The notes under the pieces are model-generated. The model was not told the origin of the DNA, ran no database searches, and saw nothing but the letters and a program-made list of their open reading frames with translations. Positions 14,250-20,457 of a stretch of 37,078 bases of DNA are shown here, piece by piece. How positions within the stretch are numbered: the first letter of the stretch is position 1; each line of letters opens with the position of its first letter. Source of the stretch: Kiritimatiellia bacterium (lineage in GTDB: Bacteria > Verrucomicrobiota > Kiritimatiellia > JAFGHX01); contig JAFGHX010000377.1 of assembly GCA_016929905.1 (NCBI GenBank), positions 1-37,078 on the forward strand. The letters are read 5' to 3'. The position numbers and the translations under genes are program-made.

Positions 14250-15313
14250 AGAAACGATCGCACGGGGGCAAGAAGAGGCCAAAAGTGCAACCCCCGGTTG
14301 TACAAGTCGATATGGCGGACTATGGTCGGCTGTTGGTGCAGGTTAAGGAGCGTATCCACGCAGCCCAGATCCTCGCGTTTAGAGCGGTCAACAAGGAGTT
14401 GGTGGCTCTCTATTGGGACATTGGGCGCCTGATCACCGAGCAACAAGTGGCCGGGACACGCGGCGATGCCGTGGTGAAGAAGCTCTCGAAGGACCTCCGA
14501 CAAGAGTTCCCGGGGATCGCGGGGTTCTCCTGGCGCAACCTGTTCTACATGGGCCAATTCTACGATACCTACCGGGATTGGCCTAAATTGCAACCACTGG
14601 TTGCAATTATCGGATGGACCCACAATCTCGTCATCCTCCAACGCTGCAAGGACCCGCTCGAACGCGAGTTCTACATCCGGATGACCCGCAAGTTCGGCTG
14701 GTCCAAGAACGTGCTGATCCATCAGATCGACAATCAATCCTACGAGAAGACGCTCCTGAACCAGACCAACTTCGACAAGGCGGTGTCCCCGAAGATCCGG
14801 GCCCAGGCCAAGCTGGCGGTCAAGGACGAGTACATCTTCGATTTCCTCGAATTGGGCGACAAGCATGCCGAGCGCGAGTTGCAGCGCGCACTCATGGGCC
14901 GGGTCGAGGACTTCCTGCGCGCGATGGGCGGGCTGTTCGCCTTTGTGGGCAGTGAGTTCCGAATCGAGGTGGACCAGAAGGAGTACTTCATCGACCTGCT
15001 TCTCTATCATCGCCGGTTGAAGTGCCTGGTCGCCGTGGAGCTCAAGATCGGCGAGTTCGAGCCCGAATTCGTGGGCAAAATGCAGTTCTATCTCGCGGCG
15101 CTCGACGATACCGTGCGCGAAGAGGGCGAGAACCCGTCCATCGGCATCATCCTGTGTAAGGAGAAGAAGCGCACCATCGTCGAGTACGCCCTACGCGAAT
15201 CCAATAAGCCGATCGGCGTCGCCACGTATCGCATCGTGAAGCGGTTGCCGAAAGAGTTGAAGGGCGAATTGCCCACCCCGGCTCAGATTGCGAAGCTGCT
15301 GGAGGAGGCGTGA
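14246..15313 (+). CDS. DUF1016/YhcG-family PDDEXK nuclease-domain protein
   Basis: A 355-residue protein, full length for the family. The N-terminal DUF1016 helical region is seen in 'AFRAVNKELVALYWDIGRLI' and 'GFSWRNLFYMGQFYDTY', and 'LQRCKDPLEREFYIRMT' follows. The C-terminal nuclease core has 'EYFIDLLLYHRRLKCLVAVE' followed by LK: Asp250 and Glu265-x-Lys267 give the PD-(D/E)xK triad, preceded by 'FVGSEFRIEV'. Such proteins are often encoded inside type I restriction operons. Their role is not settled, and DNA cleavage or accessory restriction is inferred. ATG 14246 overlaps the hsdR stop by four bases, and its own TGA overlaps the hsdS start as GTGA. It is therefore translationally coupled on both sides. 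All catalytic residues are present. Confidence 0.85.
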   Translation: MKKRSHGGKKRPKVQPPVVQVDMADYGRLLVQVKERIHAAQILAFRAVNKELVALYWDIGRLITEQQVAGTRGDAVVKKLSKDLRQEFPGIAGFSWRNLFYMGQFYDTYRDWPKLQPLVAIIGWTHNLVILQRCKDPLEREFYIRMTRKFGWSKNVLIHQIDNQSYEKTLLNQTNFDKAVSPKIRAQAKLAVKDEYIFDFLELGDKHAERELQRALMGRVEDFLRAMGGLFAFVGSEFRIEVDQKEYFIDLLLYHRRLKCLVAVELKIGEFEPEFVGKMQFYLAALDDTVREEGENPSIGIILCKEKKRTIVEYALRESNKPIGVATYRIVKRLPKELKGELPTPAQIAKLLEEA

Positions 15314-15611
15314 GCACCATGGTGGCTGGCGAGGGAAGCGTTGCGAGAGAAGCGGGAAACCATGGCAGCTTCCCTGAAAGCAGGGGGCCGCTTCCACAAG
15401 GCTGGCGGTGGGCCAAGCTCGGAGAAGTCTGCGAGATAGAGATGGGCCAATCACCAGAGGGGTCCCCGTACAACGCCAGCGGATCGCGGCGATTCTGAAC
15501 GAGCAGATGGCGGCGGTCGAGCGAGCGCGCAAAGCGGCGGAGGAAGAACTGCAGACGATCGACGCGTTGCCGGCGGCGTTATTGCGGCGGGCGTTCAGGG
15601 GGGAACTCTGA
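15310..15611 (+). pseudogene. hsdS: type I specificity subunit HsdS, internally deleted (both ends kept)
   Basis: From GTG 15310 the frame encodes a short leader and then 'LPQGWRWAKLGEVCEIEMGQ', 'SPEGSPYNASG': the standard opening of the first target-recognition domain. It stops at 15496-15498. In another frame from about 15472 the DNA reads 'QRIAAILNEQMAAVERARKA', 'AEEELQTIDALPAALLRRAF', 'RGEL' and TGA: the standard HsdS C-terminus, with the distal coiled coil and 'LP.ALLRRAF.GEL'. About 300 residues, most of both recognition domains and the central coil, are missing between. The two parts meet at about 15473-15485. Without recognition domains HsdM cannot be targeted by this protein. The GTGA overlap with the previous gene is intact. 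Confidence 0.8.
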
Positions 15612-15614
15612 CCG

Positions 15615-16367
15615 ATGCGGGAGAACACGGACAGACACAGACAGCCACGGGCGATGCACGGACCCGCGCCGACGCCGGCCAACGGTGACGGCGGCCTCAT
15701 TCCGAAACACGGCGGCTACCGGAACACGAAGACCTGGCAACTGGCCGACCTGATCTACGATGTGACGGTACTGTTCTGCGACCGGTTCGTGGATCGGCGC
15801 AGCCGCACCCACGACCAAATGGTGCAGGCGGGACGAAGCGGCGTTCAGAACCTGCAGGAAGGCAGCATCGATTCCGCCGTGTCCAAGAAGCTCGAGCTGA
15901 AGATGACCGGCACGGCCAGAGGCAGCCTCGAAGAACTCGGGCGCGACTTCCAGAAGTTCCTGAAACACCGCGGCCTGCCGGAATGGGGGCCAAGCCACCC
16001 GGCGCTCGTGCGTTTTCGCGCTCTGCGCTGCGCCACGCTGGAAGAGTTCCGCGCCTGGGTTGCCGACGAAGTCAGGCGCGCGGGCGAAGAGCACACGGAC
16101 GCGCACGGACAAGCACAGACCGACACCCGGAGACCCGCGGATGGGAAGCGTGTCTGTCCGTGCGTGTCCGTGCCTCCCCCGCCGGTGCCGCCGGCAGCGC
16201 TGCCGGCCGTGGTTGCCGCCAACGGCGCGCTTTCGTTGCTGAACCTCTGCATTCATCTCGTCAAGCGGCAGATGCAGGCGCAAGCCGACGCGTTCGAGAG
16301 AGAAGGCGGTTTCACGCAGCGGCTCTATCGCCGGCGCCGCGAGCGCCGTAGCCGGGGAAAGGACTGA
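15615..16367 (+). CDS. four-helix-bundle suffix domain protein, restriction-operon accessory
   Basis: A 250-residue protein. After a repeat-derived start, residues ~30-110 form a four-helix-bundle region ('HGGYRNTKTWQLADLIYDVT', 'RSRTHDQMVQAGRSGVQNLQ', 'EGSIDSAVSKKLELKMTGTA'). This resembles the S23/'four helix bundle suffix' family that is frequently found between hsd genes in PVC and Bacteroidota genomes. 'RDFQKFLKHRGLPEW' and the C-terminal helix 'AALPAVVAANGALSLLNLCI' complete the usual plan. Residues ~160-187 and the first ~16 residues are encoded by a CACGGACA-type repeat (see 16091). The function of the family is unknown. ATG 15615 follows a G-rich Shine-Dalgarno (GGGGGG). ATG 15654 is a possible later start. 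Three bases separate it from the hsdS stop and two from hsdM. Confidence 0.75.
   Translation: MRENTDRHRQPRAMHGPAPTPANGDGGLIPKHGGYRNTKTWQLADLIYDVTVLFCDRFVDRRSRTHDQMVQAGRSGVQNLQEGSIDSAVSKKLELKMTGTARGSLEELGRDFQKFLKHRGLPEWGPSHPALVRFRALRCATLEEFRAWVADEVRRAGEEHTDAHGQAQTDTRRPADGKRVCPCVSVPPPPVPPAALPAVVAANGALSLLNLCIHLVKRQMQAQADAFEREGGFTQRLYRRRRERRSRGKD
15625..15663 (+). repeat. CACGGACA-type repeat inside the 5' end of the four-helix gene
   Basis: ACACGGACAGACACAGACAG, CCACGGGCGATGCACGGAC: degenerate tandem CACGGACA units. The same motif recurs at 16091-16173, in both orientations. It encodes 'NTDRHRQPRAMHG', which looks unlike the rest of the protein. Confidence 0.55.
16091..16173. repeat. palindromic repeat inserted in frame in the four-helix gene
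   Basis: Left arm 16091-16125 (GCACACGGACGCGCACGGAC, AAGCACAGACCGACA) and right arm 16150-16173 (GTGTCTGTCCGTGCGTGTCC, GTGC) are inverted CACGGACA repeats. The 83 bases keep the reading frame and encode a Thr/Asp/His/Pro-rich insert of about 28 residues between the helical bundle and the C-terminal helix. Confidence 0.65.
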
Positions 16368-16369
16368 CG

Positions 16370-18049
16370 ATGGCGAGAAAGGCAAAGAGCAACGCAAACG
16401 GCAAGCGACTGGCCACCCAGCAGTCCGTCGATCAGGCGGTCAAGTCCATCTGCGACATCATGCGGCGCGGGAACTGCGCCGGCGCGCTGCAGTACGTGCC
16501 GGAACTTACCTGGATCCTGTTCCTCCGCATTCTGGACGAGCGCGAGGAACGCGAACAGCAGGAAGCGGCGGCGCTCGGCGTGCCGTTCACGCCCTCACTG
16601 GAACCGCCCTACCGATGGCGGGATTGGGCGGCGCCGGACGGTCCGAAACGCAAGGAACTGCAGGAAGGCGCGCTCGGCTCGTTCTTCGGGTTCGTGAACA
16701 CGAACCTGCTCGGCTATCTCAAAGGACTCGAGAGCAAGCCCTCCGCCAGGCCGCGACAGAAAGTCATCAGCGAAGTCATGACCGGCGTCGAGCACGTCCG
16801 TATCGATACCGAACGCAACTTCCTCGATGTGCTGGACAAAGTGAACGAAATCACCGCCGAGACGGTCGATCCCACTCACGTGTTCACGCTGTCGCAGGTC
16901 TACGAAGGGCTGCTCTTGAAGATGGGCGAGAAAGGCAACGACGGCGGCCAGTTCTTCACGCCGCGGCAAGTGATCAAGGCGATGGTACAGGCAATCGCGC
17001 CGGCCGTGAACGAATCCGTCTACGATCCCGGCTGCGGGACCGGCGGGTTCCTGGCCCAGAGCTACGAGTTCATGCGGGATCGGCTCGGAGATCAAGCCAC
17101 CGCCGAACAACTGGAAACACTGAAGCAACGTACGTTCTGGGGGCGGGAGAAGGAGAACCTGATCTATCCGATCGCCCTGGCCAATCTGGTTCTGCACGGG
17201 ATCGACAAGCCGAACCTGTGGCACGGCAACACGCTGACCGGCATGCAGATCTACGGCGGCCTGTTCGACGGTGCGCCGCCGCAGTTCGACGTGATTCTGA
17301 CCAATCCGCCGTTCGGCGGGAAGGAAGGCAAAGACGCGCAAACCAATTTCGACTACAAGACCAGCGCGACCCAGGCCCTGTTCCTGCAACATGTCATCCG
17401 AACGCTCAAGGACGGCGGCCGTTGCGGCATCGTACTGGACGAGGGGTTGCTCTTCCGTACGAACCAGGACGCATTCGTCAAGACGAAGCAGAAGCTGCTG
17501 AACGACTGCGACCTCTGGTGCATCGTCAGCCTGCCGGCCGGCGTCTTCACGGCCGCGGGCGCAGGCGTGAAGACGAATCTGCTGTTCTTCACCAAGGGCC
17601 AGCCGACCCGAACAATCTGGTATTACGATCTCACCGACGTCAAGGTCCGGAAGAAGACGCCACTCACGCTCGAACACTTCGAGGAGTTGTTCCGGCTGCT
17701 CCCGGAACGTGCAGGCAGCGAACTGAGTTGGACGGTCGACATGGACCAGCGCAAGAAGCTGGCAGCCGAGGAAGCCCGGCCGTTCAAGGAAGAGGGACGC
17801 CAGAAGGACCGCGAGGCCGCCGCATGCAAAGACAAGGAGCTGGCAAAGGCCCTGCGCAAGGAGTCAAAGGCCGCGGCGGCCCGGGCCAAGGCGATCGAAG
17901 CGGCGGTGTACGATCTGAAAGCCGTCAACCCGAACAAGAAACCGGTAGTGGATACGCGTACGCCCGAGGAACTGCTGGACCTGATCGAGGCCAAGGGCCG
18001 GGAGATCGCGGAGGCGCTGGCCGCTCTGCGGAACAGCGGGAGGCCCTGA
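16370..18049 (+). CDS. hsdM: type I DNA N6-adenine methyltransferase subunit HsdM
   Basis: A 559-residue, complete HsdM. The N-terminal helical domain includes 'SICDIMRRGNCAGALQYVPE' and 'LTWILFLRILDERE'. The SAM-binding motif I is 'YDPGCGTGGF' (218-227), preceded by 'GGQFFTPRQVI', the usual lead-in. The catalytic motif IV is NPPF (312-315) in 'ILTNPPFGGKEG'. The C-terminal third is charged and coiled ('AACKDKELAKALRKESKAAA') and should dock on HsdS. With HsdS it would methylate adenine at the target sequence. The local hsdS is broken, so activity needs a specificity subunit from elsewhere. The order (R, DUF1016, S, four-helix, M) puts hsdM last. Only two bases separate it from the previous gene. 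Confidence 0.92.
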   Translation: MARKAKSNANGKRLATQQSVDQAVKSICDIMRRGNCAGALQYVPELTWILFLRILDEREEREQQEAAALGVPFTPSLEPPYRWRDWAAPDGPKRKELQEGALGSFFGFVNTNLLGYLKGLESKPSARPRQKVISEVMTGVEHVRIDTERNFLDVLDKVNEITAETVDPTHVFTLSQVYEGLLLKMGEKGNDGGQFFTPRQVIKAMVQAIAPAVNESVYDPGCGTGGFLAQSYEFMRDRLGDQATAEQLETLKQRTFWGREKENLIYPIALANLVLHGIDKPNLWHGNTLTGMQIYGGLFDGAPPQFDVILTNPPFGGKEGKDAQTNFDYKTSATQALFLQHVIRTLKDGGRCGIVLDEGLLFRTNQDAFVKTKQKLLNDCDLWCIVSLPAGVFTAAGAGVKTNLLFFTKGQPTRTIWYYDLTDVKVRKKTPLTLEHFEELFRLLPERAGSELSWTVDMDQRKKLAAEEARPFKEEGRQKDREAAACKDKELAKALRKESKAAAARAKAIEAAVYDLKAVNPNKKPVVDTRTPEELLDLIEAKGREIAEALAALRNSGRP

Positions 18050-18099
18050 GCAGACAGGCGGTAACGGACCTGGAGCAAGCGACGGCCGCCGCTTGGCAG

Positions 18100-18130
18100 G
18101 GCGTCGGGCAGGGCGATGCCGCCCGACGCC
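18100..18130. terminator. strong hairpin after hsdM
   Basis: GGCGTCGGGC, 11-base loop, GCCCGACGCC: a perfect 10-bp stem 50 bases after the hsdM stop and 30 before the next start. There is no T-tract, so factor-independent termination is uncertain. It may be an attenuating or mRNA-stabilising structure. Confidence 0.45.
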
Positions 18131-18159
18131 GAGATCCGGCCCGGGATCATCCATCGAAG

Positions 18160-18825
18160 ATGAAGAACCAATACTTCGGCGACATCAACGACTACTGGAA
18201 GTACGCGCTCCTGCGCCGTTTGCCCAGCGGCATCCGCACAACGGTCTGCTGGATGCTCACGCCGGACGACGGCGGACCGGACGGCCGGAAACTCGCCTAC
18301 CTGGGTCAGTCGCACAAGTACCGATCTCATGATCCCGAGTTGTACGATTTCCTCTGCGCGCGCGTGGCGCAAGGGCTGCGGAACGTGGCGACTATCGAAG
18401 AATCCGCCCTCGTCCCGAACTGCAACTTCTACTCGCGGATCCTGTCCGATAGCGGGGCTGAACGACGGGCGTATTTCGCAGGTCTGAGCCAGGCCTGCGC
18501 AGGGCGGGAGCTGGTCTTCTTTGACCCCGACAACGGGTTGGAGGTGAACTCGGTACGCTACGGCCGCAAACACAGCGCGCGGTATCTGTATTTCCAGGAG
18601 ATCGCGGATCTGTATGCCGCCGGTCTGTCCCTGCTCATCTTCCAGTTCTTTCCGCGTGAAAACCACGCCCGATACATCGAGCGAAGGGCGGCGGAGCTGA
18701 GATCCTTCTGTCACGGGGCCGCGATCAATCCCCTCCAAACGACCGATGTCGTGTATTTCCTTGTGCGGCATCCGGATTCTTGCCTGCCGGCGCGCTTTGG
18801 GCTCGAACTGCGCGTTTCTATGTGA
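18160..18825 (+). CDS. conserved protein of unknown function ('FFDPDNGLE' family)
   Basis: A 221-residue protein that I cannot assign to a named family, although it looks strongly conserved. It opens 'MKNQYFGDINDYWKYALLRR', followed by 'TTVCWMLTPDDGGPDGRKLA'. The centre has 'LVFFDPDNGLEV', and then 'SLLIFQFFPRENHARYI'. The arrangement (strand ending in FDPDNG, later strand 'LLIFQFFPR') recalls the catalytic loop DPPY of adenine methyltransferases or a related Rossmann-like enzyme. A canonical SAM-binding GxG loop is not evident. The start is ATG 18160, and the much longer upstream frame is a shadow of hsdM. It lies directly downstream of hsdM in the same orientation, so an accessory role in restriction or defence is plausible but unproven. 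Confidence 0.65.
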   Translation: MKNQYFGDINDYWKYALLRRLPSGIRTTVCWMLTPDDGGPDGRKLAYLGQSHKYRSHDPELYDFLCARVAQGLRNVATIEESALVPNCNFYSRILSDSGAERRAYFAGLSQACAGRELVFFDPDNGLEVNSVRYGRKHSARYLYFQEIADLYAAGLSLLIFQFFPRENHARYIERRAAELRSFCHGAAINPLQTTDVVYFLVRHPDSCLPARFGLELRVSM

Positions 18826-18869
18826 TACAGTCTTCCCCGTCGATAGCGTAGAAAGAAGGGAGATCGGCC

Positions 18870-19241
18870 ATGGCTCATATGAAAGCGCCGCAGGTCCGGA
18901 TTCAGCTGAAGACTGCTGCAGAGGTGAAGAATCTGTTCTTGAGAATGGGCTACAATGTTCCCACTTGGTACGCCCTTCATCTGAGACGAACGGCAGCATT
19001 GGAGTTCAAGAAGCCCGATGAGCAGAGAAAGGGCATGGAGTATCACGTTCGGGTCGACAAGGAGGGCGACGCCTACCTGGCGGAAAGCCATTACGAGCCA
19101 TCTCAATCGGCCAATCCCGCGGCACACGCGCGGATGTACCTGACGCGTACGGAGGCAGACTACATGAAGGGCAGAGACAGACTGCTCCTCGATCTGCGCA
19201 AACACGCCGCGAAAGGCCTGTACAGTGTGATCAAGTATTAG
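18870..19241 (+). CDS. small unknown protein
   Basis: 123 residues, highly charged: 'QVRIQLKTAAEVKNLFLRMG', 'YNVPTWYALHLRRTAALEFK', 'HARMYLTRTEADYMKGRDRL'. No membrane segment, signal or recognised domain. The protein looks compact and alpha/beta. The start ATG 18870 follows AAGGGAGAT. It is 45 bases after the FFDPDNGLE gene and 30 bases before the McrA-like fragment, so probably co-transcribed with the defence-type genes. Confidence 0.55.
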   Translation: MAHMKAPQVRIQLKTAAEVKNLFLRMGYNVPTWYALHLRRTAALEFKKPDEQRKGMEYHVRVDKEGDAYLAESHYEPSQSANPAAHARMYLTRTEADYMKGRDRLLLDLRKHAAKGLYSVIKY

Positions 19242-19270
19242 TCCCGGCGGCCTCACGGAGACAGATCGTC

Positions 19271-19609
19271 ATGCCCGAAGATCTGAAGAAGTACCTCGAC
19301 GCCTTCGTCAGCCTGAGCTGCAACAAGGTGGGCCAACACGAGCGGCCGCATAAGCCGGTCTTGCTGCTGGCCGTCCTGGATTTGTTCGAGACCGGGCGGC
19401 TCAAGGAAAATCGAGAGGGATTCTCCCCCGAGCTGCGGGAAATCTTTCGGCGCTACTTCGAGATTGTTCGGGCGCAGGACGACTCCGCCACCCCGATCGA
19501 TCCATTCTTCTATCTCAAATCCGACAAGTTCTGGCATCACGCACCGAAACCGGGCAAGGAAGTGGCCTATCAGCACATGCGCGGGCCGAAAGGGATCCAT
19601 GGAATGTAA
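19271..19609 (+). CDS. truncated HNH-endonuclease-type protein: sulfur-binding-like N-terminal domain only
   Basis: A 112-residue protein with 'QHERPHKPVLLLAVLDLFET', 'SPELREIFRRYFEIV', and 'DPFFYLKSDKFWHH'. This is the pattern of the N-terminal domain of ScoMcrA-like HNH enzymes ('PHKP.LLLAlld', 'pF..L..dgfW'), known in that family to bind phosphorothioate-modified DNA. The HNH catalytic half is absent: the frame stops after 'GPKGIHGM'. The downstream region up to 19657 is not coding, so this is probably a truncated gene. A stand-alone binding domain remains possible. ATG 19271 lies 30 bases after the preceding gene, in the same direction. Confidence 0.6.
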   Translation: MPEDLKKYLDAFVSLSCNKVGQHERPHKPVLLLAVLDLFETGRLKENREGFSPELREIFRRYFEIVRAQDDSATPIDPFFYLKSDKFWHHAPKPGKEVAYQHMRGPKGIHGM

Positions 19610-19657
19610 GCAAGATGAACAATATCGCCTCTTGTGCGGGGCTTGCGCGAAGGCCAA

Positions 19658-19717
19658 GTAGGCCCGGCTTCACCGAAGCCGAGGCCTGGCCGGCGCTTCG
19701 GTGAAGCGCGGCCTACC
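19658..19717. repeat. inverted pair of GTAGGCC palindromes (BIME-like)
   Basis: Unit 1: GTAGGCC, then GGCTTC-ACC-GAAGCC, then GAGGCC. Unit 2, inverted: GGCCGGC, GCTTC-GGT-GAAGC, GCGGCCTACC. Both carry GTAG heads and a 'CTTCACCGAAG' stem-loop, and they face each other across about five bases. This is a second sequence family with the same plan as the element at 5807. Confidence 0.75.
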
Positions 19718-19766
19718 CGGAAGGCACACGCACAAGCCTGTGTCTTGGCGGAAAAAGGATGAGGCT

Positions 19767-20150
19767 ATGAACAAATCGCCCTTCCATCCAATCGCCCCAG
19801 CCCGCATCCTCATCGCAACCGAACACGCCGTCGCCTTCCTGGACAAATACCCGGTATCCGACGGCCATACGCTGGTGGTGCCGCGCAAGGTTGTGGCGAG
19901 TCTTTACGAACTCAACCCCGCCGAGCAGGCGGCGGTCTGGGAGCTGGTGCGGGAGGTGCGCGAGCTGCTGAAGGAACGCTATCGACCGGCCGGCTTCAAC
20001 ATCGGGTTGAACGACGGCGCGGCGGCCGGCCAGACGATCGGCCACGCGCACGTGCACGTGATCCCGCGGTATGAGGGGGATGTGCCGGACCCGCGCGGAG
20101 GCGTGCGGCGGGTGCTGCCGGAGAAGGCGCGGTATTGGGAGAAAGGCTGA
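19767..20150 (+). CDS. HIT-family nucleotide hydrolase/transferase
   Basis: A 127-residue HIT protein. The signature triad is 'GHAHVHVIPR' (HxHxH), with the upstream 'VSDGHTLVVPRKVV' and 'FNIGLNDGAAAGQTIGHAH', typical of the family. The central histidine forms the nucleotidyl-enzyme intermediate. These enzymes hydrolyse dinucleoside polyphosphates or AMP-N-linked compounds, and the exact substrate cannot be told. Cytoplasmic. ATG 19767 follows AAAAGGATGAGG. The frame extends upstream into the palindrome pair, which argues for this start. Confidence 0.85.
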   Translation: MNKSPFHPIAPARILIATEHAVAFLDKYPVSDGHTLVVPRKVVASLYELNPAEQAAVWELVREVRELLKERYRPAGFNIGLNDGAAAGQTIGHAHVHVIPRYEGDVPDPRGGVRRVLPEKARYWEKG

Positions 20151-20160
20151 ACGGCTCCAT

Positions 20161-20414
20161 ATGTTCATCCTCTTCGTAGGCAATGCGGGCAAGAGGAACG
20201 TCGTTGAGACGTGGGGGAACTGCTCGGCCTGCAGGCGGCCGGCCAAACTGGTCTCCTATGTTTTGAGGACCCGCCGCAAAGCATCACGCTGGACAACACA
20301 TCCTCGGCAACGCGGCGGGCGCTGTTCTTCATGGTGCCAAAGCAGCGGAACCCCGACCAGAATCAGGAACCGGCGAAACCCGCGCCGGTCATTTGCCCGG
20401 CGCTCGAGGAATGA
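20161..20414 (+). pseudogene. small gene with apparent frameshift at a G-run
   Basis: ATG 20161 opens 'MFILFVGNAGKRNVVETWG'. The convincing protein text then continues in another frame from 20213: 'ELLGLQAAGQTGLLCFEDPP', 'QSITLDNTSSATRRALFFMV', ending 'PAPVICPALEE' at 20414. The switch occurs in GTGGGGG (20211-20217). One additional G would give a continuous ~84-residue protein. Family unknown. It could be a true frameshift, programmed slippage or a sequencing error. 20415-20457 is empty. Confidence 0.4.
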
Positions 20415-20457
20415 GAAACGGCGCGCGGATGACTGCGACGCTTGCCGAGCGCAGGGA

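Noticed and set aside
16615..18159. long upstream extension of the 18160 gene in the same frame
   Set aside because: This part overlaps hsdM in another frame and is Arg-rich noise. Family-like sequence begins at ATG 18160.
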